Assembly (NCBI GenBank): GCA_016207695.1
Contig: JACQPC010000072.1
Coordinates: 1-5,933, forward strand
Reading direction: 5' to 3'
DNA: 5,933 nt
From: Candidatus Doudnabacteria bacterium
Lineage (GTDB): Bacteria > Patescibacteriota > Doudnabacteria > UBA920 > O2-02-FULL-48-8
A program made the translations under genes and the position numbers. Below, piece by piece: positions 1 to 5,880 of the stretch (its first letter is position 1; every line of letters starts with the position of its first letter). A model generated the notes under the pieces. The model did not search any database, was not told the origin of the DNA, and worked only from the letters and a program-made list of their open reading frames with translations.

Positions 1-36
1 AATACTTTACCAAAAAATCGCGCACCTGTAAAGAGT

Positions 37-65
37 TTGACAGTAATAGTAATTTTCATTATGAT
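37..65 (+). promoter_or_regulatory. Predicted sigma-70-type promoter of the pil operon
   Basis: A perfect -35 hexamer TTGACA (37-42) lies 17 bp before TATGAT (60-65), which differs from the -10 consensus TATAAT at one position. This is the best promoter-like match noticed in the window and it sits directly in front of the first gene. The expected transcription start is about 71-74. That would remove all or most of the AAGGAG ribosome-site candidate (67-72) from the message, so either the leader is very short and lacks a Shine-Dalgarno site, or another promoter further upstream is used. The motif is seen directly; its activity is inferred. Confidence 0.6.
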
Positions 66-66
66 A

Positions 67-72
67 AAGGAG
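67..72 (+). promoter_or_regulatory. Shine-Dalgarno-like site before pilM
   Basis: AAGGAG is a strong anti-16S match. It lies 14 nt before the TTG at 87, which is longer than usual, and 38 nt before the ATG at 111, which is too far. It is optimally placed (8 nt) for the in-frame ATA at 81, a very rare initiation codon. The site therefore favours a start at or near 81-87 over the ATG at 111. It overlaps the start point predicted from the promoter at 37-65, so both elements cannot work fully on one transcript. Confidence 0.45.
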
Positions 73-86
73 AAATTGAGATATTT

Positions 87-1133
87 TTGTCGTCATTTTC
101 GAAACAAAACATGTTATTTGGCAAAACGAAAAGTCATTTGGGTGTTGATATCGGCACTTCCAATATCAAGATAGTCCAGCTTAAGCCGCAAGATGACAAA
201 TTTATCCTCGAGACTTATGGTTTGGTCAATGCCGCATATCAGATTTCCAACAAGGACAGCCCATTGGCCATAAACAAAACCGCCGAGATTATTAAAAACT
301 TATTGAACAAGGCTGGCACGACTACGGATCGCATAGTTGCATCCCTGCCGAATAGCGTGGTCTTTACTTCAGTTATGGAACTGCCTAAAATTCCGGAAAA
401 TGAAGTGCAGGCGGCCGTAGAGTTTGAAGCCAAAAAATATGTCCCTTTACCCCTAAGCGAAGTCGCCATATCTTGGAGCGTGTTGACTGATTCTGGCAGC
501 CTTAGCCAGGACGGTAAAAATAGAGTGTTGTTGACTGCGGTCCCTCATTCGGTGATAGATAATTACCTTAAGGTTTTCAGCCAGGCTGGGCTTGCGCCCG
601 AAGCTTTGGAAATTGAAGCGCTGGCGTTAATCCGCTCTCTGGTTGGGGAAGGTGCGAAGAATATCATCTTGATTGACATTGGGGCGAAAAACACCAGCTT
701 AAACCTGGTTGAGAGCGGATACCTTAGGCTGTCCAAAAATCTTACAGTCGGCGGAGATACCGTGACAAGCAGCATTGCCCAAAGCCTGAACATTAATTTT
801 GCTCGCGCTGAGCAATTTAAAAAAGATTTTGGCTTGTCAAACACGGCCCAGCAAATTCCCCAAATTATGCGGCCAATTCTTGATATTATCAAAAGCGAAG
901 CCATGCAGCTAATCAGCATCTTTGAAAGCCACTCCGCGCGTTTGGATAAAATTTTACTTTCCGGCGGCGGGGCGAAACTGCCAGGACTGCTGGAATATTT
1001 CTCGGTTTTGGGAAAACCGGTTGTGCTGGCAAAACCATGGAGCAGGGTGGTCTACCCCCCGGAGCTTAAGCCGGTGATAGAACCACTGGGCTTAAACCTG
1101 GCTTTAGCCGCCGGGTTGGCCATGAGGAAATAA
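87..1133 (+). CDS. pilM: Type IV pilus assembly protein PilM (actin-like ATPase)
   Basis: PilM is a cytoplasmic FtsA/actin-like protein that binds ATP and the N-terminal tail of PilN, tying the inner-membrane alignment complex to the pilus motor. The 348-aa product is of normal family length. It shows the actin-superfamily signature in order: phosphate-1 motif GVDIGTSNIK (residues 19-28), a PilM-type segment LPKIPENEV followed by AVEFEAKKYVPLPLSE (about 99-125), phosphate-2 motif IDIGAKNTSL (196-205) and adenosine motif LSGGGAKLPGL (291-301). There is no signal peptide or membrane segment. The start is uncertain. TTG at 87 is the first standard start codon in a frame that is open from the window's left edge, and AAGGAG lies upstream; ATG at 111 would give a protein 8 residues shorter that still keeps every motif. 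The gene heads the operon and is separated from pilN by a repeat element. The family call is firm; the exact start is not. Confidence 0.93.
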   Translation: MSSFSKQNMLFGKTKSHLGVDIGTSNIKIVQLKPQDDKFILETYGLVNAAYQISNKDSPLAINKTAEIIKNLLNKAGTTTDRIVASLPNSVVFTSVMELPKIPENEVQAAVEFEAKKYVPLPLSEVAISWSVLTDSGSLSQDGKNRVLLTAVPHSVIDNYLKVFSQAGLAPEALEIEALALIRSLVGEGAKNIILIDIGAKNTSLNLVESGYLRLSKNLTVGGDTVTSSIAQSLNINFARAEQFKKDFGLSNTAQQIPQIMRPILDIIKSEAMQLISIFESHSARLDKILLSGGGAKLPGLLEYFSVLGKPVVLAKPWSRVVYPPELKPVIEPLGLNLALAAGLAMRK

Positions 1134-1155
1134 AGTGTTTTTACAAATTAGAATT

Positions 1156-1179
1156 TCCCTCCCCTTGAGAGGGGAGGGA
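1156..1179. repeat. Left hairpin of the REPIN-like element
   Basis: TCCCTCCCCT (1156-1165) pairs perfectly with AGGGGAGGGA (1170-1179) around a TGAG loop. The stem is very GC-rich and should form in mRNA, 22 nt after the pilM stop codon. No T-run follows on either strand, so it does not look like an intrinsic terminator; it could protect the 3' end of pilM mRNA from exonucleases. Confidence 0.8.
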
Positions 1180-1226
1180 TCAAGGGAGGGGTAGATTACG
1201 AGCAAAAAAGACGACCTCACCCCCGG

Positions 1227-1250
1227 CCCCTCTCCTCGCCAGGAGAGGGG
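1227..1250. repeat. Right hairpin of the REPIN-like element
   Basis: CCCCTCTCCT (1227-1236) pairs perfectly with AGGAGAGGGG (1241-1250) around a CGCC loop. The 3' arm is purine-rich and resembles a Shine-Dalgarno sequence, but it is held in the stem and ends 23 nt before the pilN ATG, too far for normal initiation. It has no following T-run. Its closeness to pilN could affect pilN translation. Confidence 0.8.
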
Positions 1251-1273
1251 AGATCTAAACTGAAGATAACCAA

Positions 1274-1831
1274 ATGCAAGACATTAACTTATTGCAAAGC
1301 AAGGTCAAGGACACAACGCTGAACTGGCAGCGCCGGAGCAGAAGTGCTATCAATGCTTTGGTTGCCATTGTAATAATTCTAGCGGCAACAGGAGTGACTC
1401 TCTTTTTCCTCAACCAAACAACTTTGAGCCGATTCGAGGGCCTGAAGCGCCAGAATATTGAATCTCAAAATAATCTGAATCAGAGACAGCAAGAGCTTTC
1501 GCAGGCTAAATCTTTTCAAGCCCAGTTGAAGAATCTTTCATATTTGACGAATGCGCATATCTATTGGTCAAGTTTCTTTAAGGAGTTGGCAGCTTATACT
1601 TTTAATAAAGCCCAGTATGTTGCGGTCGAAGGAGACACAAGCGGGAAAATTCATGTTGAGGGGAATGTCGAGAGTTATGCCGACTTAGGGAGATTGATTT
1701 TAGGACTTTCTACTTCGGAGAAATTCAAGCAGGTCAAACTGCTGTCCGCCAGCCCCACTTCTACGGAACAAGCCGGATATTTATTTTCTATTGATCTGAC
1801 AGCCAGCCCTGGCATTTTTAACAAACAATGA
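1274..1831 (+). CDS. pilN: Type IV pilus assembly protein PilN
   Basis: PilN is a bitopic inner-membrane protein of the alignment subcomplex: its short cytoplasmic tail docks on PilM and its extracytoplasmic part pairs with PilO. The 185-aa product shows this layout: an N-terminal tail with the conserved INLL motif (residues 4-7), a basic stretch QRRSRSAIN before the membrane, one transmembrane helix at about 26-47, a Gln/Leu-rich coiled coil at about 52-88, and a C-terminal ferredoxin-like region (about 95-178) with the typical alternation of strand and helix. ATG at 1274 is the only reasonable start because an in-frame TAA lies at 1256-1258. No strong ribosome site precedes it; GAAGAT at 1262-1267 is a weak candidate. 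The stop codon overlaps the pilO start. The assignment rests on topology, the INLL motif and gene order, since sequence conservation in PilN is low. Confidence 0.88.
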   Translation: MQDINLLQSKVKDTTLNWQRRSRSAINALVAIVIILAATGVTLFFLNQTTLSRFEGLKRQNIESQNNLNQRQQELSQAKSFQAQLKNLSYLTNAHIYWSSFFKELAAYTFNKAQYVAVEGDTSGKIHVEGNVESYADLGRLILGLSTSEKFKQVKLLSASPTSTEQAGYLFSIDLTASPGIFNKQ

Positions 1832-2370
1832 TGCCCTCCAATTTTAAAACGAAAACCTTAACTTTGCTGCTGCTTGCCGCGGCTTGTGTCTTTGCAGCTT
1901 ATTTTGCATACCGACAATACCAACACCTTTCCGGGAGTAGGGCATTGTTAAACCAGGCCAAGGCGGAAAAAACCAAGCTTGAGGATGCTCAAAAACAGAT
2001 TAATAAATTTTTGGAAGAATACGCTTCTTTGACCGGCGAGCAAACTCAAGCCAATGCCGCCCTGCCGGTCGGGGGCGCAAACGCAGCCACAGTGCTGGCG
2101 CAAGTCGACAAGCTGGCGCAGTTAAGCGGGCTGACTTTAGGCAGCCTTTCTATCCGCGACAAAAATGTTGAGGTTAAGATTGCGGAAAACGGGGTTGATT
2201 TTCAGGACATCGAAATGGAAGTCAGCGGCTCTTATCCCGCCTTTAGCAATTTTTTGCTTCTGGTCGAAGCCAACCTGCGCTTAATTGATGTTCAAAACAT
2301 CAGCGCGCGGGCAGAGGAAGAGAATTTGATCAAATACAAACTAGTCATGCGCACTTATTATCAAAAATGA
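1828..2370 (+). CDS. pilO: Type IV pilus assembly protein PilO
   Basis: PilO is the second bitopic membrane protein of the PilMNO(P) alignment complex and dimerises with PilN outside the membrane. The 180-aa product has a short basic N-terminus, one transmembrane helix (about 10-28), a Lys/Glu/Gln-rich coiled coil (about 35-68), then a PilO-type core: ALPVGGANAATVLAQVDKLA (79-98) followed by SGLTLGSLSI, and later SGSYPAFSNFLLLVEANLRL (133-152) with INxxS-like and YKLVMRTYY strands near the C-terminus. The start is ATG ATG: the first ATG (1828) overlaps the pilN stop by 4 bp (ATGA) and the second (1831) overlaps by 1 bp. Either gives essentially the same protein. The overlap implies translational coupling with pilN. 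The call is well supported by order and domain pattern. Confidence 0.9.
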   Translation: MMPSNFKTKTLTLLLLAAACVFAAYFAYRQYQHLSGSRALLNQAKAEKTKLEDAQKQINKFLEEYASLTGEQTQANAALPVGGANAATVLAQVDKLAQLSGLTLGSLSIRDKNVEVKIAENGVDFQDIEMEVSGSYPAFSNFLLLVEANLRLIDVQNISARAEEENLIKYKLVMRTYYQK

Positions 2371-2675
2371 TTACCATAAGACGGAAATTTATTTATCTTG
2401 CTGCCGCGGTGATTTTGGCTGTGGTCATCATCATAGTCTTAATTCAAAAATCGGCCGAAGTCCCGACTGTCGACATTGCCCCGTCCCGCCAGACGGCTGA
2501 CTTATCAGATAAGGTCGCACCGGCGGTTTATGTTGTCCCCAAAGTTTTTCCAAATGATGCAACATTTGATCTTTCAGTTTTCAAATCAAATTTTTTCCAG
2601 ACTCTGCAGCCGCAGGAAGAAATCAAGGTTGACTCGTCAGAATTGGGGCGCGACAATCCATTCAAAAAATACTAA
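2367..2675 (+). CDS. Small bitopic membrane protein in the PilP position (GRDNPF C-terminus)
   Basis: This 102-aa protein is not a recognisable classical PilP. It has a basic N-terminus (MITIRRK), one strongly hydrophobic helix at about 9-27, a low-complexity linker rich in Pro, Val and Ala (about 30-62), the segment FDLSVFKSNFFQTLQ (67-81), and an end of GRDNPFKKY (94-102). Small proteins with a DLSVL..F..L segment and a GRxNPFxxY tail, sitting between pilO and pilB, are remembered from Patescibacteria pilus operons; this is recollection, not a search. The (R)xxPF element resembles the short motif in PilP and GspC that follows the linker. Here the protein stops there, with no beta-domain and no lipobox Cys. 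It is inferred to be a reduced PilP-like partner of PilN/PilO. It overlaps pilO by 4 bp (ATGA) and pilB by 1 bp (TAATG). Confidence 0.8.
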   Translation: MITIRRKFIYLAAAVILAVVIIIVLIQKSAEVPTVDIAPSRQTADLSDKVAPAVYVVPKVFPNDATFDLSVFKSNFFQTLQPQEEIKVDSSELGRDNPFKKY

Positions 2676-4444
2676 TGGCGGAACAGACTGCGACAATTCA
2701 ACAAACTCAAGAACAGAGCAAGGTTTCGCATTTCGAAAATTTTCTCCTCGAGAGAAAATTCTTGACCAAAGATGCGCTCTTGAAAGCTCGGGTGGAAAGC
2801 ATTACTTCTCACCGGAATTTATTTGATTATCTGGTGGCCGAACGGCTGCTGACGGAAGAACAGCTGACGGCCGCCCGGGGCCTGTTTTTTAATTTGCCTT
2901 ACATTGACTTGCGCAGCAAAACAATTCCCAAAGAAGTTTTGGACATCGCCTCCAAAGATACTTTATATAATTACAAATTCGTCCCGTTTGAACTGAAAAA
3001 CTCCGTCCTGAAAGTCGCCCTGGCTGACCCCACTGACATTGGGGCTCTGGAGGCGCTGGAGTTCTTGGCAACCAAGCGCAAGTATAAGATGGAATTGTTT
3101 ATTACTTCCTACTCCAGCTTTCAAGCTGTTCTTCATAAAGGTGACAGCTTGACCAAGGAAGTTTCCGAGGCTCTCTCCGAAGCCGTCTTGAAGGAAAAGG
3201 AGGAGAAGAAAAAGGCTCCGAAAGAAGCGGTCGAGGAGAAAATCACCGATGAAGCGCCAATTGCCAAAATTGTTGATGTTATCATTAAGCATGCCATTGA
3301 TGGGCGGGCTTCCGACATTCATATCGAGCCGTCAGAGGAGGATCTTAGGATCAGATACCGCATCGACGGCATTCTGCACAGTTCGTTAATTTTGCCCAAG
3401 ACCGTGCATGCGGCCATTATTTCGAGAATCAAAATTCTTTCCAATCTTAAGATTGATGAGCAAAGGCTGCCGCAGGACGGGCGGTTCCATACGGGCATGG
3501 AAGGCAAATCAATCGACTTTCGGGTATCCACTTTTCCAACGGTGGTGGGAGAAAAAGTGGTGCTTCGAATTTTGGATAAGTCAGGCGGCGCTCCCCAGCT
3601 TGAAGAATTGGGGCTGTCCGGCAGAAGCCTGAATATTGTTCAGGAATCAATCAAGAAACCCCATGGCATGTTTTTGATTACCGGGCCTACCGGCAGCGGC
3701 AAGTCGACCACTCTCTACGCTATTTTAAGCATTTTGAATAAGCCGGGGGTGAATATTGTCACCCTGGAAGATCCGGTGGAATATTTTATCGATGGGGTGA
3801 ATCAGGCCCAGATTAAGCCAGAAATTGGACTGACTTTCGCCTCGGGGCTGCGCTCCATTCTTCGGCAGGACCCGAATATCATTATGGTTGGAGAAATTCG
3901 CGACAGGGAAACGGCGGAATTAGCCGTGAATTCTGCCTTAACCGGCCATTTGGTCTTTTCTACTTTGCACACTAACAATGCCGTAGGGGCAATCCCTAGG
4001 CTTATCGATATGGGCGTTGAGCCATTTTTGCTAACGGCTTCGCTTAACCTGTTGGCTGGCCAGCGGCTGGTGCGCAGAATCTGCGACAAATGCAAGGCCG
4101 AAGCTGCTCCGACTGACGCGATTGAAAAATTAATTAGGGAAGAGATTGCCAACGTCAATAAGGATGAGTTAAAGGGCCTCGATCTTAAGCATATCAAGCT
4201 GTTTTACGGCCGCGGCTGTCCGGTCTGCAATAACACCGGGTTTCGCGGCAGGGTTGCAATTTATGAGATCCTAAACGTCAGCAAGGAAATTCAGAATTTG
4301 ATTAATGAACGGAGCCCGGCCTTAAAGATTCAGGAATACGCCATTGCCGAAGAAGGACTGATCTTGATGCGGCAAGACGGAATTCTAAAAGCGCTTAGAG
4401 GATTAACCACCGTGGAAGAGGTAATTAGAGCAACCAAAGAATGA
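2675..4444 (+). CDS. pilB: Type IV pilus extension ATPase PilB (GspE/PulE family)
   Basis: PilB is the cytoplasmic hexameric ATPase that powers pilin polymerisation through PilC. The 589-aa product has usual family length. Residues about 20-155 form an MshEN/GspE N-terminal region, recognisable from LTEEQLTAARGLFFNLPYID and the segment around FVPFELKNSVLKVALADPTD. A Lys/Glu-rich linker (about 160-192) follows. The ATPase part has the N2 segment ASDIHIEP (212-219) with arginines in RIRYRIDG (225-232), Walker A GPTGSGKSTT (337-346), Asp box TLEDPVEY (363-370), Walker B NIIMVGEIRD (401-410) and His box from TGH (423-425) to TLHTN (430-434). The zinc-binding tetracysteine is C470/C473 and C515/C518, typical of PilB/GspE and absent from PilT. 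All catalytic residues look intact. ATG at 2675 overlaps the previous stop (TAATG), and the stop overlaps the next gene (ATGA). Confidence 0.97.
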   Translation: MAEQTATIQQTQEQSKVSHFENFLLERKFLTKDALLKARVESITSHRNLFDYLVAERLLTEEQLTAARGLFFNLPYIDLRSKTIPKEVLDIASKDTLYNYKFVPFELKNSVLKVALADPTDIGALEALEFLATKRKYKMELFITSYSSFQAVLHKGDSLTKEVSEALSEAVLKEKEEKKKAPKEAVEEKITDEAPIAKIVDVIIKHAIDGRASDIHIEPSEEDLRIRYRIDGILHSSLILPKTVHAAIISRIKILSNLKIDEQRLPQDGRFHTGMEGKSIDFRVSTFPTVVGEKVVLRILDKSGGAPQLEELGLSGRSLNIVQESIKKPHGMFLITGPTGSGKSTTLYAILSILNKPGVNIVTLEDPVEYFIDGVNQAQIKPEIGLTFASGLRSILRQDPNIIMVGEIRDRETAELAVNSALTGHLVFSTLHTNNAVGAIPRLIDMGVEPFLLTASLNLLAGQRLVRRICDKCKAEAAPTDAIEKLIREEIANVNKDELKGLDLKHIKLFYGRGCPVCNNTGFRGRVAIYEILNVSKEIQNLINERSPALKIQEYAIAEEGLILMRQDGILKALRGLTTVEEVIRATKE

Positions 4445-4821
4445 TTTCGCAATTTAAAATTTTTATCGCCGACCCTGATGAGAAGAGAGTGGAATTGTAT
4501 AAAGCAAGTTTCAAACTGCATTTTCTTGTGGACAGCGCACATGATGGCCTTATGTCCCTGCGGAAAATTAAATTACATAAGCCACATGTTATTTTGAGCG
4601 CCGTAAATCTGCCTTTGTTGTCCGGAATCGGCTTGCTGAAGTCCGTCCGTTCCCACCCAGAATTGCATGCCCGCCTATTTATCATTTTGGGCCGCGAGGA
4701 ACTGCCTGCTGCTTTAAGCTTAGGCGCCAACGATTTTTTCGATTATGATATTTCTCCGAACGAAATGATCTCCAAAATCTTTTATCATATAAAAATAAAC
4801 CGATATGTACAAATCGACTGA
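4441..4821 (+). CDS. Degenerate response-regulator receiver (pseudo-receiver) protein
   Basis: This 126-aa stand-alone protein follows the CheY/receiver pattern over its whole length but lacks the phosphorylation machinery. Strand 1 with the acidic pocket is KIFIADPDEKR (6-16), with one usual acid replaced by Pro12. Strand 3 reads PHVILSAVNLPLLSG (48-62), where the phosphoacceptor Asp of the usual LLDxxLP is Ala54. The Thr/Ser switch after strand 4 (FIILGREE, 80-87) is Gly84. The conserved Lys-Pro after GADDY is Tyr102-Asp103 (GANDFFDYD). There is no output domain. It starts inside the pilB stop (4-bp ATGA) and ends 17 bp into pilT, so it is made together with both motors. A role as a phosphorylation-independent binding partner of the pilus machinery is inferred from position only. 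The fold call rests on motif spacing. Confidence 0.82.
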   Translation: MISQFKIFIADPDEKRVELYKASFKLHFLVDSAHDGLMSLRKIKLHKPHVILSAVNLPLLSGIGLLKSVRSHPELHARLFIILGREELPAALSLGANDFFDYDISPNEMISKIFYHIKINRYVQID

Positions 4822-5878
4822 ACTCGAAATTAATAAACTGCTAATGCTGATGTTGGAGCGGGGAGCATCAGATCTTCATTTAGTGGCTGGCAAACCGCCA
4901 ATCTTGAGAATCGACAGCAAATTGGCGGAACTTAAAGATTTTGAGGTTTTAACCGGAGCGGTTATTGGCACCATTGTCGACGTGCTGCTGTCTTCAGATG
5001 CCAAAAGAGCCGCGTTTGCGGAAAATAAAGAGCTGGATTTTTCCTTCTCATTCAAGGACAACGTCCGCTTGCGGGTCAATGCTTATAATCAAAAAGGATA
5101 TCCGGCAGTGGCGCTTCGGCTGATCCCGAACAAGATCAAAACGGTTGAGGAATTAAACCTGCCTCCGCAAGTCAAAAACTTTATTAATTATCCGCAAGGG
5201 TTGGTGCTGGTAGTCGGCCCGACCGGCCACGGCAAGTCAACGACCCTGGCCGCCCTCATTGATTTGATCAATCATACGCGAAGCGAAAACGTAGTCACGA
5301 TCGAAGATCCGATCGAATACGTTTATCTGCAGGATAAGTCGCTGATTAACCAGCGGGAAGTGGGCGAAGACACCAAATCCTTTGCCAGAGCCCTGCGCTC
5401 CGTGTTGCGGGAAGACGCCAATGTGGTTTTAGTGGGTGAGATGCGCGATTTGGAATCAATCGCCACCACCATCACATTGGCTGAAACCGGCCACTTGGTT
5501 TTTGCCACCCTGCATACCAACAATGCCGCGCAGACCATTGACCGGATCATCGACGTTTTTCCAGCTTACCAGCAAAACCAGATTAAGGCGCAGTTGTCCA
5601 ACATTTTGCTGGGAGTCATTTCCCAGCGCCTGCTTCCCAAAATCGGCGGCGGGCGCGTGCCGGCCTTGGAAATTATGGTCGTTAATACTGCCGTTTCCAA
5701 CGTCATTCGGGAAGGCAAAATTTATGAACTGCCCAACATTATCCATACTAGCGCATCAAGCGGCATGATCTCCTTGGATCGATACATTTCAACCCTAGTT
5801 AGGGAAAACCAGGTCCGGGTGGAAGACGCGCTGCCTTATGTGACAGACCATGACATGTTCGAAGGACTATTAAGATAA
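4805..5878 (+). CDS. pilT: Type IV pilus retraction ATPase PilT
   Basis: PilT is the cytoplasmic hexameric ATPase that depolymerises the pilus, driving twitching, adhesion tension or DNA uptake. The 357-aa product is close to the usual length. The N-terminal PAS-like domain is marked by LLMLMLERGASDLHL (12-26) and PPILRID (31-37), with arginines in RLRVN (88-92). The catalytic part has Walker A GPTGHGKSTT (138-147, with His142 where Ser is usual), Asp box TIEDPIEYV (165-173), Walker B NVVLVGEMRD (206-215), and His box from TGH (228-230) to TLHTN (235-239). The C-terminal AVSNVIREGK (296-305) matches the AIRNLIRE motif known to be needed for retraction and diagnostic of PilT. No tetracysteine is present, which separates it from PilB. 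ATG at 4805 lies inside the preceding gene (17-bp overlap) with no clear ribosome site, suggesting coupled translation. Weak alternative starts inside would cut the conserved N-terminus. Confidence 0.97.
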   Translation: MYKSTELEINKLLMLMLERGASDLHLVAGKPPILRIDSKLAELKDFEVLTGAVIGTIVDVLLSSDAKRAAFAENKELDFSFSFKDNVRLRVNAYNQKGYPAVALRLIPNKIKTVEELNLPPQVKNFINYPQGLVLVVGPTGHGKSTTLAALIDLINHTRSENVVTIEDPIEYVYLQDKSLINQREVGEDTKSFARALRSVLREDANVVLVGEMRDLESIATTITLAETGHLVFATLHTNNAAQTIDRIIDVFPAYQQNQIKAQLSNILLGVISQRLLPKIGGGRVPALEIMVVNTAVSNVIREGKIYELPNIIHTSASSGMISLDRYISTLVRENQVRVEDALPYVTDHDMFEGLLR

Positions 5879-5880
5879 TT

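Larger units (their letters stand above)
1148..1258. repeat. REPIN/MITE-like double-hairpin element between pilM and pilN
   Basis: Nearly the whole pilM-pilN gap is one imperfect inverted repeat of about 111 bp. It begins TTAGA (1148-1152) and ends TCTAA (1254-1258), which are reverse complements. Each half carries a perfect 10-bp hairpin of C/T-rich and G/A-rich arms with a 4-nt loop, followed towards the centre by a G-rich block: GGGAGGGGT at 1184-1192 on the left, ACCTCACCCCC at 1214-1224 on the right. The halves face each other, the arrangement of REPINs, which are non-autonomous elements mobilised by RAYT (REP-associated Y1/HUH tyrosine) transposases. No transposase is encoded here. Copies elsewhere in the genome would be expected but cannot be seen. 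There is no clear target-site duplication. Its TAA (1256-1258) is in frame with pilN and blocks any upstream pilN start. Confidence 0.75.

Noticed and set aside
2..31. C-terminal end of an upstream gene (ten codons ending in TAA at 29-31)
   Set aside because: The frame is open for only nine codons before the stop and encodes nothing recognisable, so it cannot be told from chance; the promoter starts just after it, which is compatible but not proof.
1156..1250. The two GC-rich hairpins as intrinsic terminators of pilM
   Set aside because: Neither hairpin is followed by a T-run on either strand, and the downstream genes continue the same pathway. Partial termination cannot be excluded, but the repeat explanation fits better.
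2476..2826. Plus-strand frame of 116 codons across the small membrane gene and the pilB start, and similar ones at 3408-3632 and 5436-5768
   Set aside because: They are alternative frames inside genes with clear family motifs; the products are of odd composition with no domain.
4785..4800. AT-rich stretch with TATAAA before pilT as an internal promoter
   Set aside because: It lies inside the coding end of the preceding gene and no credible -35 hexamer sits about 17 bp upstream.
239..5746. Minus-strand open frames of 60-131 codons opposite pilM, pilB, pseudo-receiver and pilT
   Set aside because: They lie wholly or mostly antisense to well-supported genes, have no recognisable domains, and look like mirror frames of the real coding sequence.
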